From NCBI RefSeq assembly GCF_022811685.1, contig NZ_CP094532.1, positions 331,001-395,000 on the forward strand: a stretch of DNA of 64,000 nt. The letters run 5' to 3'. The stretch comes from Chryseobacterium suipulveris (GTDB lineage: Bacteria > Bacteroidota > Bacteroidia > Flavobacteriales > Weeksellaceae). Made by a program: the position numbers and the translations under genes. Within the stretch, counting starts at the first letter, position 1. Each line of letters opens with the position of its first letter. Below the pieces are notes generated by a model. The model had not been told where the DNA came from and did no database searches. It saw nothing but the letters and a program-made list of their open reading frames with translations. Shown in pieces: positions 24,997 through 33,415 of this stretch.

Positions 24997-26598
24997 ATGA
25001 AAAACATCAAAATCATTCAGCAGTTACACGATTTGGGAATCACCGGTTACCAGGAAGTGGTATATAACCCGTCTTACGAGGAGCTGTACAATGCAGAAAT
25101 GTCCATCAAAAACAAAGGTTTTGAAAAAGGAGCAGTAACCGAATCCGGTGCTGTTGCCGTGAAAACCGGGATTTTTACGGGACGTTCGCCAAAAGACAGG
25201 TACATTGTAAAGGATGACATAACCAAAGATACCATCGATTGGGGTAGTGTGAACTTGCCGACAACACCTGAAATTTTCGACAGCTGCAAGAAATTGGTTT
25301 TGAAACAGTTATCGACTTCAAAGAAGATTTATGTGGTTGATGCTTTCTGCGGAACCAATCCGGATACCCGACTGAAAGTGAGATTCATTATGGAAGTTGC
25401 GTGGCAAGCGCATTTCGTGACCAATATGTTTATCCGCCCATCAATCTACGAACTGGAACATTTTGGTGAGCCGGACTTTATTGTGATGAACGGTTCCAAA
25501 ACAACCAACCCTAACTGGAAAGAGCAGGGACTAAATTCCGAAAACTTCGTGATGTTCAGCTTGACAGAGAAAATGCAGATCATCGGTGGAACTTGGTACG
25601 GCGGCGAAATGAAGAAGGGAATGTTTGCGATGATGAACTATTATCTCCCACTAAAAGGAATGGCATCAATGCACTGTTCTGCAAACGTGGGTGAAGATGG
25701 CGATGTTGCCCTTTTCTTTGGACTTTCCGGAACGGGTAAAACGACACTTTCAGCTGACCCTAAAAGATATTTGATCGGTGACGACGAACACGGATGGGAT
25801 GATCACGGTGTTTTCAATTACGAAGGCGGTTGCTACGCAAAAGTAATCGACCTTACCGAGGAAAAAGAACCGGATATTTTCCGTGCGATCAGAAGAGATT
25901 CACTCCTGGAAAACGTGGTGGTCAACGAATACGGCGAAGCAGATTACAAAGACAATTCGATTACCGAAAACACCAGAGTTTCTTACCCGATTTACCATAT
26001 CAACAAAATTGTGCTTCCTTCGAAAGCAGGACACGCCAAGAAAATCGTTTACCTTTCAGCAGATGCGTTCGGGGTATTGCCTCCGGTTTCAATCTTGAAT
26101 GACGATCAGGCGCAGTACCACTTCCTTTGCGGATACACCTCCAAACTGGCGGGAACAGAGAGAGGAATCACCGAACCGCAACCTTCGTTTTCACCGGCAT
26201 TTGGTGAGGCGTTCCTTACGCTGCACCCAACAATGTATTCCAAAACATTGATCGGTAAAATGAAAGAGCACGGAGCAAGAGCATACTTGGTAAATACTGG
26301 CTGGAACGGAACGGGCAAAAGAATTTCACTGAAAGATACGCGTGCAATCATCGACGCAATCATCGACGGCTCAATCGACGGTGCAGAAAAAGCAGTCGTG
26401 CCAATTCTAAATCTCGAGATTCCGACCAAACTTCCGAACGTTTCCGAAGGAATCCTGGATCCGAGACACACTTACGCCGACGCTTCCGAATGGGAGAAAA
26501 AAGCGAGAGATCTCGGCGCGAAATATGTTGCTAACTTCGAGCAGTACTGCGACACCGAAGAAGGAAAACGATTGGTTGCAGCGGGACCGCAGTTGTAA
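24997..26598 (+). CDS. pckA: Phosphoenolpyruvate carboxykinase (ATP)
   Basis: Converts oxaloacetate and ATP to phosphoenolpyruvate, the entry to gluconeogenesis from peptides and amino acids. The 533 residues contain substrate-binding [10 protein letters not shown] (about 59-68) and the metal/substrate segment [12 protein letters not shown]. The kinase loop [14 protein letters not shown] lies at about 241-254, followed by GDDEHGWDD and the adenine-site [11 protein letters not shown]. Length matches ATP-type enzymes such as that of E. coli. It has its own promoter and terminator. Confidence 0.97.
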   Translation: MKNIKIIQQLHDLGITGYQEVVYNPSYEELYNAEMSIKNKGFEKGAVTESGAVAVKTGIFTGRSPKDRYIVKDDITKDTIDWGSVNLPTTPEIFDSCKKLVLKQLSTSKKIYVVDAFCGTNPDTRLKVRFIMEVAWQAHFVTNMFIRPSIYELEHFGEPDFIVMNGSKTTNPNWKEQGLNSENFVMFSLTEKMQIIGGTWYGGEMKKGMFAMMNYYLPLKGMASMHCSANVGEDGDVALFFGLSGTGKTTLSADPKRYLIGDDEHGWDDHGVFNYEGGCYAKVIDLTEEKEPDIFRAIRRDSLLENVVVNEYGEADYKDNSITENTRVSYPIYHINKIVLPSKAGHAKKIVYLSADAFGVLPPVSILNDDQAQYHFLCGYTSKLAGTERGITEPQPSFSPAFGEAFLTLHPTMYSKTLIGKMKEHGARAYLVNTGWNGTGKRISLKDTRAIIDAIIDGSIDGAEKAVVPILNLEIPTKLPNVSEGILDPRHTYADASEWEKKARDLGAKYVANFEQYCDTEEGKRLVAAGPQL

Positions 26599-26618
26599 AA
26601 CAAATTTTTAATACAAAA

Positions 26619-26648
26619 AAAACCACCCTGGCAAAAGGTGGTTTTTTT
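26619..26648 (+). terminator. Terminator after pckA
   Basis: AAACCACC and GGTGGTTT pair around CTGGCAAAA and are followed by T7. It lies 10 bp from the 3' end of the convergent tmRNA gene and could stop transcription from both sides. Confidence 0.9.
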
Positions 26649-26657
26649 ATTGGGTTG

Positions 26658-27052
26658 TGGAGCAGGAGGGATTCGAACCCTCGTCCAAACAAGCAACACA
26701 TAAGATTTCTACATGCTTATTTCGCTATTGCTTTTCGACCGTGGGCAGAGAGCGAACACCCAACACACGGCTTATCTCCTAAAATTTTCGTTCCTGAATC
26801 GGAGTCCTTCAGAACTTATTTCCGCATTGCTATGCCCCAGAATCCAACGTCGCGAAACAGAACTTTGGTGAGACATCTTGTTTCCTTACTATACTTCGGG
26901 AAAACGCTTATCCTACTATACTTCGGATTAAGCAGCAAGAGCAAACTCTTGGTTGCCAGTTAAATTTTGTGACAAGGGATTTAAGAGATCGCGCCACGGT
27001 TCTCTGCATGCTTACTTACCCGCTGATCTTGCTGTCGAAACCAGTCTGCCCC
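26658..27052 (-). ncRNA. ssrA: tmRNA (ssrA)
   Basis: Rescues stalled ribosomes by trans-translation. The minus strand starts GGGGCAGACTGGTTTCGACA, typical of tmRNA. It ends with a T-arm (GAGGG, TTCGAAT, CCCTC) and CTGCTCC, which pairs with the 5' GGGGCAG to close a 7-bp acceptor stem with one G-U pair. CCA is not encoded, as for the tRNAs in this window. The tag frame at 26928-26957 encodes GNQEFALAA followed by TAA. Total length is about 395 nt. The 3' half carries a 12-bp sequence (ACTATACTTCGG on the plus strand) twice, 27 bp apart, in the pseudoknot region. Confidence 0.95.
26928..26957 (-). other. tmRNA tag-peptide reading frame
   Basis: Ten codons, GGC AAC CAA GAG TTT GCT CTT GCT GCT TAA, encode GNQEFALAA plus stop. 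The ALAA end is the proteolysis signal of tmRNA tags. Confidence 0.9.
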
Positions 27053-27069
27053 GGATTTTTGTAAGAGTG

Positions 27070-27077
27070 CAAAGATA
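27070..27077 (-). promoter_or_regulatory. -7 element of ssrA
   Basis: On the minus strand TATCTTTG lies 17 bp before the tmRNA 5' end, a good match to TAnnTTTG. No convincing -33 box was found. Confidence 0.55.
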
Positions 27078-27159
27078 AAGAAAAAATATTTCGAATTCGC
27101 ATACACACCAACTCATCCACTCGCCGACACTCCAAAACTCCAACACATACACACAATCT

Positions 27160-27322
27160 GGGCGTGTCCCTCACTCGGTCATTCCTCCCGATTTCATCGG
27201 CATCCATTTACTCGTTCGGGTCGGGCTATTCGCTGCAATCTTTTTTTTGGTGATCGAATGTCATTTCAAAGGTCCAATTTCGGCAACCAAAAAAAGGATT
27301 TCCGCTGCTATCCCTCACGCGG
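27160..27322. repeat. REP-like imperfect palindrome
   Basis: Gene-free stretch between ssrA and the next gene. A left arm (27222-27250, GGGCTATTCGCTGCAATC then T8GG) and a right arm (27287-27314, CCAAAAAAAGGATTTCCGCT then GCTATCCC) form an imperfect inverted repeat around a 36-bp centre. The left flank GGGCGTGTCCCTCACTCGG adds another pairing segment with the CCCTCACGC on the right. From memory, such GGGTCGGGCTAT/GGATTTCCGCT blocks are common between flavobacterial genes. The rest of 27053-27463 shows no gene. Confidence 0.55.
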
Positions 27323-27463
27323 AATTTCCGTTTCTAATCACATTTTTGTCAAAGAAACCAGGAATGTTATTAACTAAGCAATTTCTAAAATTCTCTTAAA
27401 ACCCGTTAACAGCGGTTAAACTTTGAAAACCAAACGAAAAGAATTTTACCTTTAACCAAAATT

Positions 27464-28264
27464 ATGCGCATGAAAACAAGATTACTGTCTGTTTTTTTTA
27501 TCCTAATTTCAGTTACGGCATTTTCGCAGGAATACATTTTCGGTAAAGTCAAATCTGAGTTCGGAAATGAGATTGTAGAGACTGTGGTCATCAATATACG
27601 TTCGGGTGAAAAAGTGCTGACCGACAAAGACGGCAACTTTATGATCAGCGCTAAACCCTATGACGAACTTCGTTTTGTGAAAAGTGGCTTCGAAAGATTC
27701 GATAAAAAGATTTCCGCCGATGACTATTCTCATCCATTGAATATTTCCTTGAACAAAGTTCCTTATCTGATTACCGAAGTGGAAATCGCGTTTCAGCCGA
27801 CAGGAAATCTGAAGAAAGATTCCAAAACACTTGATCCGCCGAAGAAGGTGGTCGCGCTCAACTCCTCGATGGATTCCTATATGAGGACGCCATTGTCGGA
27901 AGTTCCACCAAAACTTACAACACCTTCTGCTTTTGACACTCAGAAAATGAATGGCGGAATAGATTTTATCGGGTTAGCTTTTGCCGCAATAAAATTAGTG
28001 GGGAAAGCAACCAAAAATCCTTTAACGACCGCCAACTACGCCGAAACCCAGGAATTCTACCGTCGCGTGAAAAACGAAATCGACCTTAGCTTCTATACTT
28101 CGCAAGGTTGGGACGAAGAGGAGATAGACCGTTTCCTGATTTATGCGGACAATAATTTTTCCCTCGTCAAGAAATACAGAAACAACTTTAACAGCAGTGC
28201 AATTTCCAATGATATGCGGTTGGCTTACCAAGAATATGTCAAAACCCGGAAAGTCAAAACGTAG
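27464..28264 (+). CDS. Carboxypeptidase-like regulatory domain protein, exported
   Basis: Exported protein of 266 residues with a signal peptide ending in FSQ (about residue 22). An N-terminal carboxypeptidase-regulatory-like beta-sandwich follows (about 24-105, with GEKVLTDKDGNFMISAK and YDELRFVKSGFER). Such domains are common on Bacteroidota outer-membrane proteins. The remainder (about 110-266) has no motif I recognise but ends in a helical, charged region. The start could also be two codons later at 27470. Specific function is unknown. It is followed by a SIMPL-domain gene on the same strand after about 140 bp. Confidence 0.7.
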   Translation: MRMKTRLLSVFFILISVTAFSQEYIFGKVKSEFGNEIVETVVINIRSGEKVLTDKDGNFMISAKPYDELRFVKSGFERFDKKISADDYSHPLNISLNKVPYLITEVEIAFQPTGNLKKDSKTLDPPKKVVALNSSMDSYMRTPLSEVPPKLTTPSAFDTQKMNGGIDFIGLAFAAIKLVGKATKNPLTTANYAETQEFYRRVKNEIDLSFYTSQGWDEEEIDRFLIYADNNFSLVKKYRNNFNSSAISNDMRLAYQEYVKTRKVKT

Positions 28265-28405
28265 TAAATTTACAGGTGTTTTTACTTTCTTAACAAAAGT
28301 TAAACAAACCTTAACAAAAAGTTAATGAAATCTTAAAATTTGGAATAAGATTTGGTGCAATAATTTCATCTTCAAAAAGTTATTAATGAAAACCCTCCAT
28401 CTTTT

Positions 28406-29137
28406 ATGAACAGAAACATCATCGCAATTTCGATTGCCGCGCTTGGTTTCATCATTGGTGTCGCTCTTTTGGGAAGTGCCATCAAGAACAGGAACCAGTC
28501 CCAAAATACGATTTCGGTTACCGGTTTGGGTACTAAGAAATTCACTTCCGACCTCATTACCTGGAGCGGAAATTTTTCACGCACCAGTTTCGAACTGAAA
28601 TCCGCATACGACGAACTTTCCAATGACAAAAGGGTGATCGAAAATTACCTGACTTCGAAAGGAATTCCGAAGGACCAGATTGTTTTTTCCGCCGTGGATA
28701 CCCAAAAGCAATTTAATTATGGTTCCGACGCCAATGGAAGAAGCATCCAGACATTCGCTGGTTACCAGCTTTCGCAGACCGTTTCTATCGACAGCAAGGA
28801 CGTTGCAAAAATTGAAAACCTTTCCCGAAACATCACCGAGATTATCAATCTGGGAATTGAATTCACCTCTTCGCCGCCGAATTATTTCTACTCCAAATTG
28901 GCAGATGTGAAGCACCAGATGATCGCCGATGCAACCAAAGACGCCAAACAGCGCGCCGAGAAAATTGCTGAAAATGCAGGAAGTAAACTTGGCAAGCTGA
29001 AAAAGGCAACCATGGGAATCACGCAGATCACGGCTCCAAACTCCACCGAAGAATATTCCTATGGCGGAACCTTCAACACCTCGTCGAAAGACAAGGAAGC
29101 GAGCATCACCATCAAACTCGAATACGGAGTGGACTAA
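28406..29137 (+). CDS. SIMPL (DUF541) domain protein
   Basis: Periplasm-facing protein of 243 residues with one N-terminal membrane anchor or signal (about 5-25, AISIAALGFIIGVALLG). The SIMPL domain follows, with ISVTGLGTKKFTSDLITW, YQLSQTVSIDSKDVAKIENL and DAKQRAEKIAENAGSKLGKL. Relatives such as E. coli YggE are linked to oxidative-stress tolerance, but the molecular activity is not established. A terminator lies about 23 bp after the stop. Confidence 0.85.
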   Translation: MNRNIIAISIAALGFIIGVALLGSAIKNRNQSQNTISVTGLGTKKFTSDLITWSGNFSRTSFELKSAYDELSNDKRVIENYLTSKGIPKDQIVFSAVDTQKQFNYGSDANGRSIQTFAGYQLSQTVSIDSKDVAKIENLSRNITEIINLGIEFTSSPPNYFYSKLADVKHQMIADATKDAKQRAEKIAENAGSKLGKLKKATMGITQITAPNSTEEYSYGGTFNTSSKDKEASITIKLEYGVD

Positions 29138-29159
29138 TAACTGTAACAAAGAAAAATAT

Positions 29160-29190
29160 TTCCCCGGATTTTCTTTCGGGGATTTTTTGT
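29160..29190 (+). terminator. Terminator after the SIMPL gene
   Basis: CCCCG and CGGGG pair around GATTTTCTTT and are followed by ATTTTTTG. It belongs to a 56-bp block repeated at 29721-29776. Confidence 0.75.
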
Positions 29191-29216
29191 GTCAAGGGAT
29201 TGTGTATATTTGGGAG
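29161..29216 (+). repeat. 56-bp direct repeat (terminator plus promoter), copy 1
   Basis: Aligns without gaps to 29721-29776 with 49 of 56 bases identical. It includes the terminator and a TATATTTG -7 element (29205-29212). Similarity ends exactly at TGGGAG in both copies. Confidence 0.8.
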
Positions 29217-29247
29217 ATAAAGCATTTCAAGTTTTCATAAAGAAAAT

Positions 29248-29593
29248 ATGATTCAGTCAAGCAACATTATTTTACGAAAAGAAGATAAGGTCGTGTTATC
29301 GATTCTATTGTTTTTCATTTTCGGATTAATAAGTGTGCTCGGCTTTTTCGGCTTTTTTCGTGATGCTCATCGGAGTCAAATATTAAATGAAGAGTAAGTG
29401 ATAAAGCTGACCACGGCAAGTATAAAGCTGAACTTTCAACAGGAAAAATAATAGAAATTTATTTTCCAATGGAAAAAAAGTCGCAACCTTACACTTAAAT
29501 GATAGTATCTTAAAAAAAAATTCAGTGTACATTTTGGTTTTTAGCAACAAAGAGTTCCAAAGAACTCTAGACACCTTAACTTCGGAAACGTAA
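29248..29593 (+). pseudogene. Decayed small membrane-protein gene
   Basis: The first frame (29248-29397) encodes 49 residues with a basic N-terminus and a strongly hydrophobic helix (VLSILLFFIFGLISVLGFFG). The protein-like sequence then continues in a second frame (SDKADHGKYKAELSTGKIIE) from about 29397. From about 29468, at an A7 run, it continues in a third (GKKVATLHLNDSILKKNSVY, ending at the TAA at 29593). Read together they would make a protein of about 115 residues with one membrane helix and a beta-rich tail. I do not recognise the family. The first 49 codons might still be expressed as a small protein from the TATATTTG at 29205. The rest of 29594-29957 shows no gene. Confidence 0.45.
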
Positions 29594-29720
29594 GAGAAGT
29601 CGGAAATCTAATTCAAGATATTTCTTTGTTAATATTTGTCCCAGTTTTTTAATGAAACAAAATTCTGTTTATTTTGCTACTCAAGAAAATGAGCATCAAT
29701 TGGTGAATACGTTTTCTACT

Positions 29721-29776
29721 TCCCAGAATTTTCGTTCGAGGACTTTTTGTGTTAAGGGATTGCGTATATTTGGGAG
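29721..29776 (+). repeat. 56-bp direct repeat (terminator plus promoter), copy 2
   Basis: Second copy of the block at 29161-29216. Here the conserved TGGGAG is followed at once by GTTAGGCGTC (29776-29785), the left edge of the AT-rich subtilase cassette. Confidence 0.8.
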
Positions 29777-29920
29777 TTAGGCGTCATTTTATAAATAAAG
29801 TGTTTAAATAAATCTATTTCGGAATAAAGTTTTAATTATTAACAGAATATAACTAACCATCTATTTATTATTAGTTAACCCTGTAAATAATTGCTTTTTT
29901 TTAATTGTATGAAAATTAAT

Positions 29921-29928
29921 TATATTTG
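29921..29928 (+). promoter_or_regulatory. -7 element for the subtilase gene
   Basis: TATATTTG, 30 bp before the ATG at 29958, matches TAnnTTTG. The -33 region is a T run. Confidence 0.55.
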
Positions 29929-29957
29929 TTTAACACACCTAATAAAACTTTCAACTT

Positions 29958-31901
29958 ATGAGAAAAAGAATTTACCTTCTAACTTTTCTGTTTGTAGTGT
30001 TTGGCTTTTTAAATGCTCAAACTGATTTTTATTACTATTACAAGGGACAAAAGAAATATCTTACCGTCAATAAAAAATCTTTTTATTTGTTTACAAATAA
30101 TAACTTTGATACATCTTCTACAGCCAATTTAGGAGTTGAAGATTATATATTGATAGATGATATTAATTCGGTAAACACAAAGTTTACGCACCTCAAATTA
30201 AGTAATGAGCCGACTGACAATCAAACATATTTCCAAAAACTGAATGAATTAAAACAATTGCCAAATGTAGAACATGTGGGATTATTTTTTGAAAATGAGA
30301 ACGGTGAGCTATCAGTTGGTATTTCAAAATATTTTTATGTTAAACTAAAGGATATTAGTGATTTTAGTATTCTCAACCAAACAGCATTAGTAAAAGGTGC
30401 AGATATTGTAAAGCAGGTACCAAACATGCCCAAATGGTATATCGTCGCAGTGTCAAATGGAAACAGTATTTCTTCGCTTGAATTGGGAAACCAATTTTAT
30501 GAAACAGGTTTATTTGATACTGTTGATCCTGCCTTTATGTTCAATTTTACTTTTGACATGAATAGTGATGGTGAAATGGAAACCACTATTAACAAAGCAA
30601 TTCCTGGCGGTGGTGCCAATAATGATGCAACATGCTCCTATGACCCAGATTTTTACAGGTTATGGGGATTAAAAAATAATACAAATTCTTCTATTGATAT
30701 TAATGCTTGTCAAGCTTGGCTGATTAGCAAAGGTGCAAATATTAATGTTGCTGTTGTGGATCAAGGCATTTATTTTCCTCACCTTGATTTAACTGCAAAT
30801 ATTGGTAGTGCTGGATATGATGCTCAATCTGGTAATAGTGGTAGTGTTTATATAACTGGAAATACGCACGGAACAAAAGTAGCTGGAATAATCGCCGCAG
30901 AACGGAATAATCTACAAGTAGCAGGTGTAGCACCAAAATCCAAAATAATCCCAATAAGTCATGATTTAAAAAAAGATACTCATGAAGCACTTCTTTATAC
31001 AACAATTTCTGCTCAACTTGCGTCTGGAATAACTTGGGCGTGGGAAATGGAAAATGCAGATGTTATTAATAATTCTTGGTATTCTGCAGCAAGTTGGTTG
31101 GATAGTCAGTTATTAGAAGAAGCTATTATCAACGCGATTGAATATGGTCGTGATGGAAAAGGTTGCGTGGTTGTTTTTTCAGCAGGTAATAATGGTTCAA
31201 ATGTACTTTATCCGGGTAGTTTTGATGAGCGAATTGTAACAGTTGGTGCAATTGCAAGTAATGGTAGTAAAGCTACTTTTTCAGCATATGGTAATAAATT
31301 AGATGTAGTTGCGCCGGGTGTCGGTATTTGGACAACTGCTCCTACTCAAAGTATTACGTCAGATGACGGAACATCATTTGCGGCACCTCATGTTTCTGGA
31401 ATAGCGGCTTTGATATTATCTGTTAACCCCTGTTTATCAGGTCAACAAGTAAGAGATATTATAGATCAAACCTCACAAAAAATCAGAACAGATTTATATT
31501 ATTATACAACTTATCCAAGTAAGCCTAATGGAATTTGGAATGAGCAAATAGGTTATGGTTTGGTTGATGCACACGCAGCAGTTTTGATGGCAAGAAGTTT
31601 ACTTTCCACAAATCCTTGTGAGCAGGGCATACAAGAAACTCCACAACAAAGTACATTAGAAATCATTGCCCCAAACCCGTCAAGTAATGTTATAAATGTA
31701 AAATATAAACTAGATGGAGCAAATTCCGCATCCGTAGTAATTATTAAGCAAACTGGAAATACTTCTGTTAATAATTACAGTTTGGATATTTTTGGAACTG
31801 AAACCAATATAAATGTTAGCAATTATGTTTCGGGATTTTATACAGTTGCATTAATTGTAAATGGCAAAATAGTAGATTCTAAAACTTTAATCAAACAATA
31901 A
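29958..31901 (+). CDS. S8 family serine peptidase (subtilase) with T9SS sorting domain
   Basis: Secreted protease of 647 residues. A signal peptide (about 1-20, ending LNAQ) is followed by a propeptide-like region (about 21-235) and the subtilisin catalytic domain. The triad is visible: Asp268 in VAVVDQGI, His304 in NTHGTKVAG and Ser473 in GTSFAAPHVSG. The oxyanion Asn sits in SAGNNGS. The C-terminal stretch from about 570 (APNPSSNVINV to the closing KTLIKQ) is a type A T9SS sorting domain, so the enzyme should pass the outer membrane through T9SS. It is markedly more AT-rich than the surrounding core genes, which suggests horizontal acquisition together with the next gene. Confidence 0.92.
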   Translation: MRKRIYLLTFLFVVFGFLNAQTDFYYYYKGQKKYLTVNKKSFYLFTNNNFDTSSTANLGVEDYILIDDINSVNTKFTHLKLSNEPTDNQTYFQKLNELKQLPNVEHVGLFFENENGELSVGISKYFYVKLKDISDFSILNQTALVKGADIVKQVPNMPKWYIVAVSNGNSISSLELGNQFYETGLFDTVDPAFMFNFTFDMNSDGEMETTINKAIPGGGANNDATCSYDPDFYRLWGLKNNTNSSIDINACQAWLISKGANINVAVVDQGIYFPHLDLTANIGSAGYDAQSGNSGSVYITGNTHGTKVAGIIAAERNNLQVAGVAPKSKIIPISHDLKKDTHEALLYTTISAQLASGITWAWEMENADVINNSWYSAASWLDSQLLEEAIINAIEYGRDGKGCVVVFSAGNNGSNVLYPGSFDERIVTVGAIASNGSKATFSAYGNKLDVVAPGVGIWTTAPTQSITSDDGTSFAAPHVSGIAALILSVNPCLSGQQVRDIIDQTSQKIRTDLYYYTTYPSKPNGIWNEQIGYGLVDAHAAVLMARSLLSTNPCEQGIQETPQQSTLEIIAPNPSSNVINVKYKLDGANSASVVIIKQTGNTSVNNYSLDIFGTETNINVSNYVSGFYTVALIVNGKIVDSKTLIKQ

Positions 31902-31912
31902 AAGATATAATT

Positions 31913-32566
31913 ATGAAAAATATAATTACATTCTGCATCTTCTTTTTAATGTATGGAAGTGCATTATCCCAAAATCAAAATTTGTTCATAACTGGATTAA
32001 ATATTACGCAATTAAGTGAAAGCCAAATTAGAGCAAATCTGAAAGTCTATTCTCCAGATTTGGCTACTTATAACATCTACACAAGTGAGATTAGCGGTAA
32101 TATCGTGACTTTAAAAGTTTGTTACAACATGTATACTGTACCTGCTATAAGTAATCTTGAGAATGATTTTGACGTTAATATTCCATCTATTTCAGGCAAT
32201 TATATATTTATAGTAAAAATTTATCGTGCAAATCCGGGGGTTTGCAGTTTTATTGATAATGGTTTTTTAGAAGATACGGCAGCTTTAGATTTTACGAATC
32301 CTTTTAATGGAACTATATCTTTAGGTACGATGGATGTTAATGGAAAAAATAGTATAAATTTTTATCCTAACCCTGTGAAAGACACTCTTATTTTTTCTGA
32401 ACAGGTTTCCAATATAAACATTACAGACCTTTCCGGTAAATTGATAAAGCAGATTTCTAGAAAAGAAAAATCTATTAATGTTTCTACATTAGCAAAAGGT
32501 ATTTATATAATTACTGCGATTACAAAATCAGGTAAAAAAATAAGTAAAAAAATTATCAAAGAATAA
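31913..32566 (+). CDS. Small secreted protein with T9SS sorting domain
   Basis: A 217-residue exported protein starting 11 bp after the subtilase stop. The signal peptide ends at ALSQ (about residue 19). The middle region (about 25-135) looks like a beta-sandwich with two Cys (KVCYNMY and GVCSF). From about 145 a type A T9SS sorting domain follows, with FYPNPVKDTLIFSE, ITDLSGKLIKQ and KGIYIITAITKSGKK. No enzymatic motif is seen. Its tight pairing with the subtilase and its same AT-rich composition suggest a partner, inhibitor or substrate-binding factor, but that is inference. Confidence 0.75.
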   Translation: MKNIITFCIFFLMYGSALSQNQNLFITGLNITQLSESQIRANLKVYSPDLATYNIYTSEISGNIVTLKVCYNMYTVPAISNLENDFDVNIPSISGNYIFIVKIYRANPGVCSFIDNGFLEDTAALDFTNPFNGTISLGTMDVNGKNSINFYPNPVKDTLIFSEQVSNINITDLSGKLIKQISRKEKSINVSTLAKGIYIITAITKSGKKISKKIIKE

Positions 32567-32585
32567 TAATTTCGTATAAAAAAAA

Positions 32586-32720
32586 CGTCGCCTAACCAGC
32601 TATTTCTACAAGCGGGTATGAAGTTTTTATCGAAGATTTTAGCGATTAATTACGTTTTTAGCAAGTACAAAGTTTTCCTATTTTTATCCCGCCTGCAGAA
32701 ATACCCATCCGTTACCTGCA
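32586..32720. repeat. attC-like imperfect palindrome
   Basis: Begins GTCGCCTAAC 20 bp after the stop of the preceding gene. Its arms TATTTCTACAAGCGGG (32600-32615) and CCCGCCTGCAGAAATA (32688-32703) pair at 14 of 16 positions, and it ends near CCGTTACC. The layout (CCTAAC, long imperfect stem, GTTA) resembles integron attC sites. However, the right-hand GTTACCT does not fit GTTRRRY well and no integrase is in the window. Confidence 0.5.
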
Positions 32721-32809
32721 AGTTTAAAAACTTACTCAAGCCACAGATGATTTGTAAAAAAGCATTTTTTTTGCAACCGAACTTTAATTTACTTGTCTAC
32801 TAAAGAAGT

Positions 32810-33160
32810 ATGAGCAATGAAAGCGACCATTTTTCTGACAAGACTATTGTTACAAATATATTGAATGGAAACATTCAAGGCTTTGCTATCGTGGTAAAAA
32901 ATACAGAAAAATTGGTAACTCATATTGTACGGAAAATGACGTCCAATGAAGACGACCAAAAAGACCTTGTACAAGATGTTTATCTGAAGGCCTACCAAAA
33001 TTTGTCTTCATTTCAATTCAAATCTAAATTATCAACTTGGATTGCTAACATTGCTTATAATACAACTATAAATTATCTTCAGAAAAAGAAAATCTCTATA
33101 ATTGAAATTGAGAAAATAGTAGATAACAAATTTAGAGCCTGTTTAAATTTTACCAAATAA
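32810..33160 (+). pseudogene. Truncated ECF RNA polymerase sigma factor
   Basis: Only sigma region 2 remains. The 116-residue frame includes the core-binding and -10-recognition segments DQKDLVQDVYLKAYQNLSSF and KLSTWIANIAYNTTINYLQK. The following linker and the whole -35-binding region 4 (about 60 residues) are absent. The frame runs into the left terminal repeat of the 169-bp element at 33131 and stops 30 bp later. No region 4 sequence is seen on the far side, so this was not a simple insertion. The product could not bind a promoter normally. Confidence 0.8.
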
Positions 33161-33299
33161 ACCTGAATTTGTTTTCCCCAACCCTAAAAGGAGCAAATTC
33201 AGGTTTATTTGGAAGGAAATTTTCCTCCCTTTAGGGACGGGGTAAAGAAAATTTCCGATATGTTTTTTTTTTTTGAATAAAATTTAAACAAGCTCTAAA
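33131..33299. mobile_element. 169-bp MITE-like element
   Basis: Ends are 21-bp terminal inverted repeats (33131-33151 and 33279-33299) that match at 20 of 21 positions. The left core reads GAGCCTGTTTAAATTTT. Inside lie a perfect 19-bp inverted repeat (33153-33171 with 33194-33212), centred on a reverse-orientation CCTTTTAGGG core, and a complete copy of the 42-bp palindromic repeat. There is no room for a transposase. The element cuts off the sigma-factor gene. I see no clear target-site duplication. Confidence 0.7.
33215..33256 (+). repeat. 42-bp palindromic repeat, copy B
   Basis: By eye identical to 19209-19250: arms GGAAATTTTC and GAAAATTTCC around CTCCCTTTAGGGACGGGG. Here it is nested within the MITE-like element. 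Confidence 0.85.
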
Positions 33300-33378
33300 A
33301 GCAAAAAACTAAACTTTAAATTCTATATTTGAAACAGAAAACACTCTCTAAAGTACACTTTCTTTTGAAGACATACAA

Positions 33379-33413
33379 CCTCAAACCTCAAACCTCAAAC
33401 CTCAAACCTCAAA
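33379..33413. repeat. Tandem 7-bp repeat (CCTCAAA x5)
   Basis: Five exact CCTCAAA units sit just beyond the stop of the minus-strand GNAT gene. Confidence 0.95.
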
Positions 33414-33415
33414 CT

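Noticed and set aside
32618..32803. 61-codon plus-strand open frame upstream of the sigma factor
   Set aside because: It starts within the attC-like palindrome and has the composition of translated AT-rich non-coding DNA.
33378..33414. Possible CRISPR-like array
   Set aside because: Units are 7 bp without spacers and no cas genes are present; it is a simple tandem repeat. No CRISPR array was seen in the window.
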